Shown one piece after another: positions 1 to 8,609 of a DNA stretch of 64,000 bases (the stretch's first letter is position 1; every line of letters starts with the position of its first letter). Made by a program: the position numbers and the translations under genes. The notes under the pieces are model-generated. The model made no database searches, was not told the origin of the DNA, and was given only the letters and a program-made list of their open reading frames with translations. This DNA comes from CBDCMJ01 sp965218875 (GTDB lineage: Bacteria; Chloroflexota; Dehalococcoidia; Lucifugimonadales; UBA3495), in assembly GCA_965218875.1 (NCBI GenBank), contig OZ244707.1:1302001-1366000 (forward strand), read 5' to 3'.

Positions 1-601
1 GCACCCCCTTGCGGAACGTATCCAGGTCCTCCCTCTCCCGCACTCCCCTGGGCATCACCACGTCAATGCCCAGGTCGCGCAGCTCGTTGCCGCGCCGGAT
101 GGCCTCATCCATGTCGCCCTCGACCGCGGTGAACGCGTCGGTGCGGCCGATGAGCACGAAGTCGGGATCGGACCGCGCTTGCAGGGCGTAGCGCATTTTT
201 TCCATGAAGTCTTCCCGGGGAATCACGTGCTCCAACCCGGCGTGATAAGACGCCCGCTTGGGGAAGAACTGGTCCTCGATGTGAATTCCGGCCACGCCTG
301 CGGCCTCGAAGGTGCGGACGCAGTGCATGGCGTGGACCGGCTCCCCATAACCCGCGCCGGCGTCGCAGATCACCGGCAGCGGCACGGACTTGACCACCCG
401 GGCGGCGACTTCCACCTGTTCGGTCATGGTCATCAGCGGCTCGGTGACGGCCAGGTGGGCCCCGCTCATGTAGCCGCCGGTGTAGATGGTGTCGAACCCC
501 AGGGACTGGACCAATCGGGCCGACATGGGGTCATAGGCGCCCGGGGCCACTATGGTCTCACCGGACGATAGCCTGCGTCTCAGGTCTAATCTAGCTGTCA
601 A
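1..601 (-). CDS. Isocitrate lyase / PEP mutase family protein (3' end outside window)
   Basis: The reverse complement encodes about 200 residues of a TIM-barrel carbon-carbon lyase of the isocitrate lyase/phosphoenolpyruvate mutase superfamily. The segment VAPGAYDPMSARL near residue 19, then YTGGYMSG, ICDAGAGYG, GIHIEDQFFPKR and LIGRTDAF follow the family order. DAGAGYG and EDQ contribute metal and substrate contacts in known members. The start is taken as TTG at 601 because AGGAGG (610-615) lies eight bases upstream. The C-terminus runs off the left edge. The substrate cannot be assigned; oxaloacetate decarboxylase or a methylisocitrate-lyase-like activity are both possible. A MITE-like repeat sits directly upstream of the ribosome binding site. 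Confidence 0.85.
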   Translation of the reverse strand, partial: MTARLDLRRRLSSGETIVAPGAYDPMSARLVQSLGFDTIYTGGYMSGAHLAVTEPLMTMTEQVEVAARVVKSVPLPVICDAGAGYGEPVHAMHCVRTFEAAGVAGIHIEDQFFPKRASYHAGLEHVIPREDFMEKMRYALQARSDPDFVLIGRTDAFTAVEGDMDEAIRRGNELRDLGIDVVMPRGVREREDLDTFRKGV

Positions 602-619
602 CTTAGGCGCCTCCTATTG

Positions 620-768
620 GCAGGGTCTTTTTAACTGTCACCCTAGTCCCTACCTGTCATTCCGAACCAACGGGAGGAATCTGAAATCTCTGCCGAAGGC
701 CAAGGTCGCCCGGACCCAAGAATCTCCGATTCCTCGCTCCGCTCGGAATGACAACCAAAAGGCCCTGC
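620..768. mobile_element. MITE-like repeat, copy 1
   Basis: A 149-base element whose ends form an imperfect inverted repeat: GCAGGGTCTTTT on the left and, on the reverse complement of the right end, GCAGGGCCTTTT. Pairing continues more loosely to about 21 bases. It is flanked by TCCTATTG (612-619) and TCCTAGTG (769-776), an 8-base direct repeat with one mismatch that fits a target-site duplication. Internally it carries GTCATTCCG...CGGAATGAC. A close copy lies at 39211-39357. No coding capacity is seen. Confidence 0.7.
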
Positions 769-852
769 TCCTAGTGGCGAGATAGGAATGGCCTGGCAAC
801 CGGCGGGAGACCGCTCCTGGCCCGGCGCCTCATGGCTTGCTATGTGACGCCG

Positions 853-1803
853 CTAGCGGGGAATAAGCGGCATCACCTCCCGGGAAAACCGTTCCATGGA
901 TTCCTGCAACTCGGAAGTGGTCTGGGCCGGGAAGGTGAGGATGAAGTTGCGCACTCCAAGGTCCTGGTACTGGCGCAGGTCCGCCGCGATTTGCTCCGGG
1001 AGTCCGGTGACCATGCGGCGAGACGGCCCGGCGGACCCGTCGAAGATCACGTCGGTGCTGAAGGTTACCTCCACGGCGTCCTCGGGCCGGCCCGCCTGGG
1101 CCGTAAGCTTGCGGAGCCGGGCAATCTTTCCCGCCATTTCCTCCGGTTCCAGGATGGCGGGCGGGCGCAGCCCGATGGGCATCCAACCGTCGCCGTGGAT
1201 GGCGGCGCGGCGGATGGCCGGGCCGGTGTGACCGCCGATCCAGATGGGCGGGTGGGGTTTTTGCACCGGCTTGGGCTGGAAGCCGCTGCCCGAGATCTGG
1301 TAGTACTTCCCGTCGAACACCGGCTGGTCCTTGGTCCAAAGCTCCTTGTATAGCTGTATGTACTCGTCCGTCACCGCTCCCCGCTCCGCGAAGGTGTCCA
1401 GACCGAGGGCTTCGAACTCCTCCTCCATCCAGCCGACCCCGGCGCCCAGAATGAGGCGCCCTCCGGACAGGTGGTCCAGCGTGGCCAGAATCTTGGCGGT
1501 GAGCACCGGGTTGCGGTAGGGCAGTATCAACACGTGGGTGCCCAGGCGCACCCGCTGGGTGCCGCCGGCCAGGAAGTTGAGCGCCGCCAAGGGCTCGTAG
1601 TAGATGTCGTCGGCCTGGAAGATCGCCACTCCATCGGTGGCGTAGGGGTACATCGAGTCCACCTCCCGCGGAAGGATGATGTGGTCGCTGACCCATACCG
1701 AATCGTAGGACAGGTCTTCGGCCCGCCGCGCCAAGGAGAGTAGGGCCTCCGGACCGGCCATGTGACCGCGGGAGGGGAGGGAACAGCCAAAGGTGACAGC
1801 CAT
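853..1803 (-). CDS. LLM-class F420-dependent oxidoreductase
   Basis: A 316-residue luciferase-like monooxygenase-fold protein. The N-terminus MAVTFGCSLPSRG, then WVSDHIILP and later RVRLGTHVLILPYRNP, LSGGRLILGAGVGW and PPIWIGG are the usual signposts of the TIGR03619-type F420 subgroup. These enzymes use reduced F420 or FMN for hydride transfer or monooxygenation; the substrate is unknown. The length is normal. The start is supported by GGAAGGAG seven to eight bases upstream. It is divergent from the YqeY gene across a gap holding repeat remnants. The PPOX-class protein at 7020 also suggests F420 use in this organism. Confidence 0.88.
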   Translation of the reverse strand: MAVTFGCSLPSRGHMAGPEALLSLARRAEDLSYDSVWVSDHIILPREVDSMYPYATDGVAIFQADDIYYEPLAALNFLAGGTQRVRLGTHVLILPYRNPVLTAKILATLDHLSGGRLILGAGVGWMEEEFEALGLDTFAERGAVTDEYIQLYKELWTKDQPVFDGKYYQISGSGFQPKPVQKPHPPIWIGGHTGPAIRRAAIHGDGWMPIGLRPPAILEPEEMAGKIARLRKLTAQAGRPEDAVEVTFSTDVIFDGSAGPSRRMVTGLPEQIAADLRQYQDLGVRNFILTFPAQTTSELQESMERFSREVMPLIPR

Positions 1804-1934
1804 CTCAGGTCTCCTTCCAGATTTACAGGTTAATAGATCGATGAATGATCGGCGCCTATCTCAAGGTATTGCGCTGATAGTTTAGCAGGTTGCCGCCTCT
1901 GGCGGTTGAACTTGGGGGCAGAACCGACTGACGG

Positions 1935-2106
1935 CGTGAGGGAAGGCCAGGTTTTTTTATTTTCAGAGCCATTGTGAGCCAATCTGAGCCATGGGCCTGG
2001 GTGGCGGTTGATAGATGTGGTAAGGCGCTAGTAGCTGCCTATTGACAGCGTAGAGAGTGGGCACCGGAGGGGACAAGGGGGAAGTGTCGTGAGTCGCGGA
2101 GGAACC
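1935..2106 (-). repeat. Dispersed leader/HTH-start repeat, copy A (truncated)
   Basis: Read on the minus strand this matches the region upstream of, and the first codons of, the HTH-like gene at 37043. Shared pieces are the caagggggaagtgtcg block, the GGCAGC...TATTG block, and the start region ending in AAATAAAAAAACC. In copy A the start could be read as MALKIKKPGLPSRRQSVLP, clearly related to the 37043 product, but the frame degenerates at once. Interpreted as a relic of a multi-copy cassette. Confidence 0.6.
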
Positions 2107-2137
2107 AACTCTGAACAGTTACGCGGAGACTCCTCGA

Positions 2138-2167
2138 TTGACACCAAAATCTAGGCCCACCTATAAT
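2138..2167 (+). promoter_or_regulatory. Consensus sigma-70 promoter upstream of yqeY-like gene
   Basis: TTGACA at 2138-2143 and TATAAT at 2162-2167 both match consensus in full, with an 18-base spacer. The start of transcription would fall near 2174, giving a leader of about 110 bases before the YqeY-like gene. It lies just outside repeat copy A. Confidence 0.7.
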
Positions 2168-2281
2168 CGGCAAGCCCCAGTAGTTCAATAGTTTGGTAAT
2201 TCCATTGGCCGGCCCTCACCCCGATGACCGGCGGCGGAGTAGCCGCGGCGGGTTGAGTACGGTTACACGGGCGGGTAAGTT

Positions 2282-2728
2282 GTGACGATGCAGGAAACGC
2301 TGGAAGCGGACATCCATGCGGCGATGCGCAGCCGGGACCAGGCCCGGCTGGACGCCCTGCGCTTCCTGAAGAGCGCCATACAGCTGGAGGAGAAGGCCAG
2401 GGGCCGCCCCTTGGACGAAGAGGGGCTGGTCCAACTGGTCGCCAAGCAGGTCAACGACCGGCGGGAGGCCATCCGTCTGTTCCGGGAAGGCAACCGGGAC
2501 GACCTGGTAGCCAAAGAGTCGGCGGACTTGGCCGTTCTCGAGGCCTACCTTCCTCCCCAACTTGACCGGGACCAACTAACGGGACTTATCCGGGAGGCCA
2601 TCGAGGAGGTGGGCGCGGTATCGGCGCGGGACAAGGGCCGCGTGATGGGCCGGCTGATGCCCCGTATTCGCGGCAAGGCCGACGGTGCCGAGGTGAACGC
2701 CCTGGTCACCGAGATGTTGGAGCCGTAG
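2282..2728 (+). CDS. GatB/YqeY domain-containing protein
   Basis: A 148-residue, mostly helical protein matching the YqeY family: a stand-alone relative of the tRNA-binding tail domain of GatB amidotransferase subunits. Typical segments are DIHAAMRSRDQARLDALRFLKSAI near the start, EAYLPPQLDRDQL in the middle, and DKGRVMGRLMPRIRGKADGAEV near the end. The molecular role of stand-alone YqeY proteins is not settled. The start is GTG at 2282 or ATG at 2288; neither has a strong ribosome binding site. A full-consensus promoter lies upstream. Confidence 0.9.
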   Translation: MTMQETLEADIHAAMRSRDQARLDALRFLKSAIQLEEKARGRPLDEEGLVQLVAKQVNDRREAIRLFREGNRDDLVAKESADLAVLEAYLPPQLDRDQLTGLIREAIEEVGAVSARDKGRVMGRLMPRIRGKADGAEVNALVTEMLEP

Positions 2729-2823
2729 GCGCAGCCCGGCCTCACCCGCCGCCTCCGTTCCACACCCCCGTAATCCCCGACCCTGGCGCCGTCGCCAATA
2801 CCCCACTCCGAGGTTGCATCGAC

Positions 2824-3537
2824 ATGCGCTTTGGCATACTGGTGTTTCCGGGCACCTGGAGCGACACCGATTGTCACTATGCGGTGGCGGACGTGCTGCA
2901 ACAGGAAGCCGAGTACGTCTGGCACCGGGAAAACAGCCTGTCCGGCTACGACTGCGTGATCGTCCCGGGCGGCTTTTCCTACGGGGACTACTTGAGGCCG
3001 GGCGCGGTAGCCCGATTCTCACCGGTCATGGACGCCGTGGGGAGGTTCGCCGCCTCGGGGGGCTTGGTCATTGGCATCTGCAACGGCTTCCAAATACTCT
3101 GCGAATCGGGGCTGCTTCCCGGCGCCCTGCTGCGGAACAGCCACCTGGAGTACCGTTGCCAGTGGACCTGCCTGCGCGTCGAGCGCAACGACACTCCCTT
3201 TTCCGGCCGCTGCTCCCCGGGTCAGTTGCTGCGGGTGCCGGTTTCCCACGGCGAAGGCAACTACTACGCCGATGCCGCCACCCTGGCGTTGCTGGAAGAC
3301 GAGGGCCAGGTGCTGTTCCGGTACTGCGACGCCGAGGGCGAAATCACCCCGGAGGCGAACCCCAACGGCTCCGCCCATAACATCGCCGGGATCGTCAATC
3401 GGGAGGCCAACGTGCTGGGAATGATGCCCCATCCGGAGCGAAGCTGTGAGGCCATGCTGGGGAGCACCGATGGCAACCTGATTTTCGAGTCCATCATCGC
3501 CGCCTGCGCCGGCAGGCCGGCTCCCTTCTCCCCCTAG
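2824..3537 (+). CDS. purQ: Phosphoribosylformylglycinamidine synthase subunit I
   Basis: Glutamine amidotransferase subunit of FGAM synthase (purine synthesis, step 4). It supplies ammonia from glutamine to PurL. The class I amidotransferase triad is visible: Cys86 in GICNGFQIL, His203 and Glu205 in MMPHPER. The N-terminus MRFGILVFPGTWSDTD, with VIVPGGFSYGDYLRPGA following, is diagnostic of PurQ. At 237 residues it has normal length. purS and purL are not adjacent here, so the purine genes are dispersed. A short gap separates it from the upstream YqeY-like gene. Confidence 0.95.
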   Translation: MRFGILVFPGTWSDTDCHYAVADVLQQEAEYVWHRENSLSGYDCVIVPGGFSYGDYLRPGAVARFSPVMDAVGRFAASGGLVIGICNGFQILCESGLLPGALLRNSHLEYRCQWTCLRVERNDTPFSGRCSPGQLLRVPVSHGEGNYYADAATLALLEDEGQVLFRYCDAEGEITPEANPNGSAHNIAGIVNREANVLGMMPHPERSCEAMLGSTDGNLIFESIIAACAGRPAPFSP

Positions 3538-3828
3538 ACCGGGACCAACCCTGCGCATCCCCCAGGGCTGGGGCTACCCGCGTTCGGCATGGCTCCATGG
3601 ATTGGCGTGCTGCCGGGCGCCCACGAATTTCCCGTCCGGCAGCCATGGGCGATCATAGTACCCGCCCTGTTGCGCCGCGCCGTCGGGCCTTTGGGCAACC
3701 GCCGCCTGTGCTAGAATGGTGGCGGCAGCGCCCAGGCTGGAGAGGTGAGGTATGACGGTGTTGGCAGGCTCCGGGGGTGCCCTCGCCCAGCGCTCGGACC
3801 GCACCCCGGCCGGGCCCGGATTCTCCCC

Positions 3829-6411
3829 ATGATTCCCCTCTCCCTGACCCTGAGAAACTTCCTCTGCTACCGCGAGGGCGTTCCCACTCTGGACTTTAGC
3901 GCTCTTCACGTGGCCTGCCTCTGCGGCCCTAACGGACACGGCAAGTCGGCGCTGCTGGACGCCATTACCTGGTGCCTGTGGGGAAGGGCCCGGGGCAAGA
4001 CCCACGACGACCTCATATCCTACGGGGCCGACCAGGCCAGCGTGGAGCTAGACTTCCTGGCCAGGGACGTCCACTATCGGTTGGTGCGCAGCCACGGCCG
4101 GGGGGGCGGCCGCCGCCAGGCCGCCAGCATACTGCAACTGCAGACCGTCACGGCAGCCGGACCCCAGGTCATCGCGGGCAACCAGGTGAGGGATACCCAG
4201 TCCAAGATCGACCAGATCATCGGCATGGACTACACCACCTTCATCAACTCCGCCTTTCTGCTGCAGGGCCGGGCCGACGAGTTCACCAACAAGACCCCTT
4301 CGGAACGCAAGTCCGTCCTGGCCAAGATCCTGGGACTGTCGCTCTACGACCGGCTCCAGGACCGGGCCAAGGACCGCGCGGCCCAGGCCGGCGAGGCTCT
4401 CCGGGAGTTGGAGGGCGCCCTGGGAGAGATGGAGCGCCAGGTGGAACACATCGGAGGGGCCGCCGCCGAGCTGGAGACGGTGAAGCGGAGCCTGGCCGAC
4501 CTGGACCGGCGGTGGGAGCAGCGGCGGCGGGAGACGGCCGAGGCCGCCGCCAAGGTTACCGAGCTCGAGCTGCGGCGGGGGACGTTGGAGGAAGCCGAGC
4601 GGCAAATCGATAACTTGGGGCACGAGGTGGGGCAACTTGAAGCCGCCGCCGAGGCCAACCGGGCGCGCATCGGGGAGTTTCAGCTATTGATCGGGCGGCG
4701 AGAGGAGATAAGCCTCGGCGCCGGCCGCCTCGAGGACGGCCGGCGACGGTTCGAGGCCCTGGAGGAGGCCGGTCAGGAGTTCCGCAAGCTAGGCGAGTCA
4801 AGAACGCCACTGCTGCGGGCGGTGGACAACGGCAGGGCCCGCCTGGAGGCCCAAGCGGAGCAACTCCGCCATCGGCTGGAAGTAGAGTTGCCCCCTCAGG
4901 CCGGGGCCGAGCCGGAGCTGCTCGACCAACTGGAGGGGGCCCGCGGCAAGCTGGAGGCGCTGAAGACCGAGGACCTAGCCATCGCCCACGAGCGGGAACA
5001 ACACCTGATCCTGTCCACCCGGGTCGGCGAGGCCCGGGGCGTTGCCGAACGCTACAAGTCGGAGGGGCAGGAACTGGGCTCGAAGCTGACCCTGCTCCGG
5101 GACAGCGGCAGTGCGGGCGCGGTCTGCCCGCTGTGCCGGACTCCCCTGGGAGAGGACGGGTGCGGGCGTCTGGCGGAGACCTATGCGGCCGACATCGACG
5201 AAAAGCGCGGGCTGTACCGCCTCAACGCCGCCCAGTTGAAGCAACTCGAAGAAGACAGCGCCGGCATGGACCAGGAGCTGGCCCGGCGGGAGCAGGCCGC
5301 GGCCCAGTCGCGGCGCAAGCAGGAAGGGCAGATCACCCGCTTGGAGCAAGAGGCCGAGCAAGCCAGGCTGGCCCAAGCGGAGCTAAACGAGTCGGAGACC
5401 AAGCTTGGCGCCGTCAAAGCGTCGCTGGCTGCCGGGGACTACGCCGTCGCCGAGCTGGCCGAGCTCGACCGGTTGGAAGCCGCCATAGCCGCCCTGGGCT
5501 ACGACGAAGAGGCCAGAAGGCAGGCGTACGACGAGGTCCAGGAGCTCCAGCCCTTTGCCGAGCAACTCCGCCGGCTGGAGCAGGCCGAGGAGGCTTTGCC
5601 CCGGGAGGAGGAATCGGCGGCCCGGGGCCGGGACTTGCTGGAACGCCGCCGGGTTGAACTGGGGCGCCTGGAAGAGCAGCGCCAGGCCGGTCAGGAGGCG
5701 ATCGCCGGCTTGCCCCACTGGCGGGACTGCCTGAAAGAGTCGGAGGCGGCTCAACGGGCGTTGGAGGCGGAAAGAGAGGGCCAGCAGGCCCGCCGGGGGC
5801 TGCTGGAGGGCCAGGTGCAGCGGCTGGAAGTCCTGGAGCGCGAGATGGCCGAAGGCTCGGTCCGGCTGGCCGCACTCCAGGAAGACCGTTCCGTCTACCA
5901 GCAGTTGGTCACCGCCTTTGGCCAGCAGGGAGTCCAGGCCATGTTGATCGAGACGGTGGTCCCCAGGCTGGAGGAAGAAGCCAACCAGCTTCTGGGCAGA
6001 ATGACGGACCACCGGATGCAAGTGAGCCTGGAGACCCAGCAGGAGCGGCGCAGCGGGCGCGGCGACCCCATCGAGACGCTGGAGATCCGGGTCAGCGACG
6101 AGTACGGCCCCCGCAGCTACGAGATGTACAGCGGAGGGGAGGCTTTTCGGGTCAACCTCGCCCTTCGCATCGCCCTCTCCAAGGTGCTGGCCCAGAGAAT
6201 GGGCGCTCCGCTGCCCACCCTGTTCATCGACGAGGGGTTTGGCACCCAGGACGCCGTGGGTCGGGAGCGGGTCCTGGACGTCATCGGCGCAATTCAGGAC
6301 GACTTCGACAAGATAGTTGTGATCACCCACCTGGACGAGCTGAAGGACGCCTTCCCGGCGCGCATCGAGGTGTACAAGGGGGAGGACGGCTCCACCTTTC
6401 GCCTCAGCTAG
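3829..6411 (+). CDS. sbcC: SbcC/Rad50-type SMC-like ATPase
   Basis: An 860-residue DNA repair ATPase with the Rad50/SbcC layout: N-terminal Walker A GPNGHGKS (residues 33-40), a long Glu/Arg-rich coiled coil, a zinc hook CPLC (Cys433 and Cys436), a second coiled coil, the ABC signature YSGGEAFRVNLALRIALS (about 766) and Walker B TLFIDEGFG (about 798). Such proteins act with the nuclease SbcD/Mre11 on DNA ends and hairpins. The ATG at 3829 is preferred over an in-frame upstream start because the family begins just before LTLRNFLCY. TGCTAGAAT ending at 3717 may be an extended -10 promoter. No sbcD partner lies next to it. Confidence 0.9.
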   Translation: MIPLSLTLRNFLCYREGVPTLDFSALHVACLCGPNGHGKSALLDAITWCLWGRARGKTHDDLISYGADQASVELDFLARDVHYRLVRSHGRGGGRRQAASILQLQTVTAAGPQVIAGNQVRDTQSKIDQIIGMDYTTFINSAFLLQGRADEFTNKTPSERKSVLAKILGLSLYDRLQDRAKDRAAQAGEALRELEGALGEMERQVEHIGGAAAELETVKRSLADLDRRWEQRRRETAEAAAKVTELELRRGTLEEAERQIDNLGHEVGQLEAAAEANRARIGEFQLLIGRREEISLGAGRLEDGRRRFEALEEAGQEFRKLGESRTPLLRAVDNGRARLEAQAEQLRHRLEVELPPQAGAEPELLDQLEGARGKLEALKTEDLAIAHEREQHLILSTRVGEARGVAERYKSEGQELGSKLTLLRDSGSAGAVCPLCRTPLGEDGCGRLAETYAADIDEKRGLYRLNAAQLKQLEEDSAGMDQELARREQAAAQSRRKQEGQITRLEQEAEQARLAQAELNESETKLGAVKASLAAGDYAVAELAELDRLEAAIAALGYDEEARRQAYDEVQELQPFAEQLRRLEQAEEALPREEESAARGRDLLERRRVELGRLEEQRQAGQEAIAGLPHWRDCLKESEAAQRALEAEREGQQARRGLLEGQVQRLEVLEREMAEGSVRLAALQEDRSVYQQLVTAFGQQGVQAMLIETVVPRLEEEANQLLGRMTDHRMQVSLETQQERRSGRGDPIETLEIRVSDEYGPRSYEMYSGGEAFRVNLALRIALSKVLAQRMGAPLPTLFIDEGFGTQDAVGRERVLDVIGAIQDDFDKIVVITHLDELKDAFPARIEVYKGEDGSTFRLS

Positions 6412-6472
6412 CCCCATCAGTTAGCCCGGGAAGCGGACCAACGCCGAGCCGGGGCCCAAGGGAGATAGACTA

Positions 6473-6949
6473 GTGGCCGCTAAGGACGAAGCGCCGCGCG
6501 TGCGGCTGGGGACGTTGGCCGACCTGGACCGCTTGGTGGAGTTCAACGTCGCCATGGCCTGGGAGACCGAGGGCAAGGCCCTGGACCCCCACCGGGTGCG
6601 GCGCGGCGTCGCCGCGGTGCTGGAAGAGCCGGGCAGCCGCGGCTGCTACTACGTGGCGGAGCTGTCGGGGCGGCCCGTGGGACAGCTTCTGATTACCACC
6701 GAGTGGAGCGACTGGCGCAACGGCCACTTCTGGTGGATTCAGAGCGTGTACGTGCAGCCCGAGCACCGCCGCCGGGGCGTATACCGCACCCTGCACCATC
6801 ACGTCCTGACGGAAGCCCGCCGGCGCGGCGACGTGTGCGGCCTGCGGCTCTACGTGGACCGGGACAACCGCCGGGCCCAGGGCGTGTACGCCAGCCTGGA
6901 CATGCGCCGGGCCCGCTACGACCTCTGGGAGATGGACTTCGTGCTCTAG
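6473..6949 (+). CDS. GNAT family N-acetyltransferase
   Basis: A 158-residue single-domain acetyltransferase. The acetyl-CoA loop is seen as VYVQPEHRRRGVYRTL (Q/R-x-x-G-x-G/A type, slightly variant), preceded by VGQLLITTEWSDWRNGHFWWIQSVYV and followed by LRLYVDRDNRRAQGVYASL, which is the canonical beta6-alpha4 end of the fold. The substrate is unknown. The start is GTG, supported by AGGGAGA about ten bases upstream. It follows the SbcC gene by about 60 bases on the same strand and may be cotranscribed. Confidence 0.85.
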   Translation: MAAKDEAPRVRLGTLADLDRLVEFNVAMAWETEGKALDPHRVRRGVAAVLEEPGSRGCYYVAELSGRPVGQLLITTEWSDWRNGHFWWIQSVYVQPEHRRRGVYRTLHHHVLTEARRRGDVCGLRLYVDRDNRRAQGVYASLDMRRARYDLWEMDFVL

Positions 6950-7019
6950 CGCCGGTGGCCGCGGGACGCGGGAGCGGTGCCCGGAGCAACCCCCGGAGCA
7001 GTCCTAAGGAGAAGACTAC

Positions 7020-7439
7020 ATGCTGACCGACAACGTTAGATCGTTCCTGGCCCAGACCAATCGCGGGGTGCTCACCACCTTTCGGAAGAACGGCGCGGCG
7101 CAGATGAGCATCGTAAGCTGCGGGCCCTACCGCGACGGCGCGGCCTTCACCGTCACCTCCACCCGCTCCAAGCTCTGGAACCTGATACGGGACCCCCGCT
7201 GCTCGCTGCTGGTGTCCCGGGAGAACTGGTGGGGGTTCGTGGTCCTGGAGGGGCGCGCCCAGGTCTTGTCCGCCGGCAACACCGACGCCGAAGAGCTGCG
7301 CTTGGCCCTGCGCGACGTGTACCGCACCGCCTCGGGAGAGGAGCACCCCAACTGGGAGGAGTACGACCAGGCGATGCGGGACGATAAGCGCTCGGCCATC
7401 ATCGTAGTCCCCGACCACATCTACGGCACTGCCATCTGA
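7020..7439 (+). CDS. PPOX-class F420-dependent oxidoreductase
   Basis: A 139-residue split-barrel flavin/F420-binding protein of the pyridoxamine-phosphate-oxidase-like superfamily, TIGR03618 type. Landmarks are FLAQTNRGVLTTFRKNGAAQ, SIVSCGPYRDGAAFTVTSTRSKLWNLIRDPRCSLLV and GFVVLEGRAQVLS. Members reduce assorted substrates with F420H2 or bind it; the substrate here is unknown. AAGGAGA lies seven to eight bases before the ATG. It follows the GNAT gene on the same strand. Confidence 0.85.
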   Translation: MLTDNVRSFLAQTNRGVLTTFRKNGAAQMSIVSCGPYRDGAAFTVTSTRSKLWNLIRDPRCSLLVSRENWWGFVVLEGRAQVLSAGNTDAEELRLALRDVYRTASGEEHPNWEEYDQAMRDDKRSAIIVVPDHIYGTAI

Positions 7440-7626
7440 CCCAACTTGGGCAGAGCAGTGACGGTCTGAGCAACCCCGTGGCCGGCCCGGCTTAGATCGC
7501 CGCGCTAGGCCCCGCTACTTCTTGGGAGGGTTGTTACCCCTTCCGGGACCGCTCGCTATACCATGCCTCACAGCCTCCCGCGTTAGATTCGCTCATACGA
7601 TACTCCAAGTGCCAGCAGGAGCCATC

Positions 7627-8070
7627 ATGCCACACGCCAAACCTATCCCCGACGGCTACACCGCCATCACCCCCTACCTCATCGTCGAAAACGCAGCCGG
7701 ACTACTCGACTTCCTCGAGCGAGCCTTCGGCGCAGTCGAGCGCATGCGCGTCCCGATGCCCCAGGGCGGCATCGGCCACGCCGAGGTCGAGATCGATGGC
7801 GCCGTGCTCATGCTCGCCGATGCCGCCCCGCCCGACTTCCCCGCTGGCAACACTCTGATCCACCTCTACGTCGAGGACGTCGACAGCGTCTACACCCGAG
7901 CCGTCAATGCCGGCGCCACCGTCATCGCCGAGCCCGCCGACCAGTTTTACGGGGACCGCGTCGCGCGGGTCGGTGACCCCTCGGGCAACCAATGGTCTAT
8001 CGCTAGCCATATCGAGGACGTCGACATGGACGAGGTCATGAAGAGGATGGCCGCCATGGGTGAGAGCTAA
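7627..8070 (+). CDS. VOC family (PhnB/glyoxalase-like) protein
   Basis: A 147-residue vicinal-oxygen-chelate fold protein close to the PhnB/YdcJ-like subgroup: YTAITPYLIVENAAGLLDFLERAFGA at the start and VARVGDPSGNQWSIASHIEDV near the end. The function is unknown; many are annotated as bleomycin-resistance or glyoxalase-like without proof. The ATG at 7627 is chosen because AGGAG lies seven bases upstream and the fold begins there. Codon choice (many CGA, CTA and AAC/ATC-rich runs) looks a little unlike its neighbours, which may indicate transfer. Confidence 0.82.
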   Translation: MPHAKPIPDGYTAITPYLIVENAAGLLDFLERAFGAVERMRVPMPQGGIGHAEVEIDGAVLMLADAAPPDFPAGNTLIHLYVEDVDSVYTRAVNAGATVIAEPADQFYGDRVARVGDPSGNQWSIASHIEDVDMDEVMKRMAAMGES

Positions 8071-8277
8071 CGACTGAGGCGGTCAACGTGGAAGACAAGC
8101 ACTTCTGGGGTGATCAGCAACGACGAGGTGGTGTTCGACTCTATTCTGCCCACGACGAATCGGGTAGCTGAATAAAGACGCGGCCGCTGGACTTTCCGGG
8201 CAACCGGACAAGTCTTCACACATTGACTGGGAGTCAGGCTGAAACGCAAATAGGGCCGCACCATCTATGAGCAGCCA

Positions 8278-8314
8278 GGTGGAGGCCGTCGCCGATGCAG
8301 CGACGGCCTCCACC
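8278..8314 (+). terminator. Perfect 15-bp hairpin
   Basis: Arms 8278-8292 and 8300-8314 are perfectly complementary with a 7-base loop, followed by TTTG. It lies about 200 bases after the VOC gene in a stretch without recognisable genes (8071-8609). It could end transcription from the VOC gene, although the T-run is short. The rest of that gap shows nothing I recognise. Confidence 0.5.
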
Positions 8315-8609
8315 TTTGTCCAAGGTATAGTGCCCCGCGCCGGCCAACTCGGCTTCACCCGCTCCTCTGCCATGAACTCCATCCAGTAGGACAGCGTGTG
8401 CTGCGGCGTGGGAGTTACCGACTCAATACACGCAAGCCGGAAAAAATGGGCCTGATAAGACTGAATTGCGAACTTTTCGCTGGGAGGTCCAAATGTAAGG
8501 AGTCTGGCTTGGTGACCCATGGGTGGGGTTTCAACCCCGCCATTGACACCGCCTGTGCCCAGCTGCGTAACTCCTACGGTGATATACTGACTAGAGTGAG
8601 GATTGCTGG

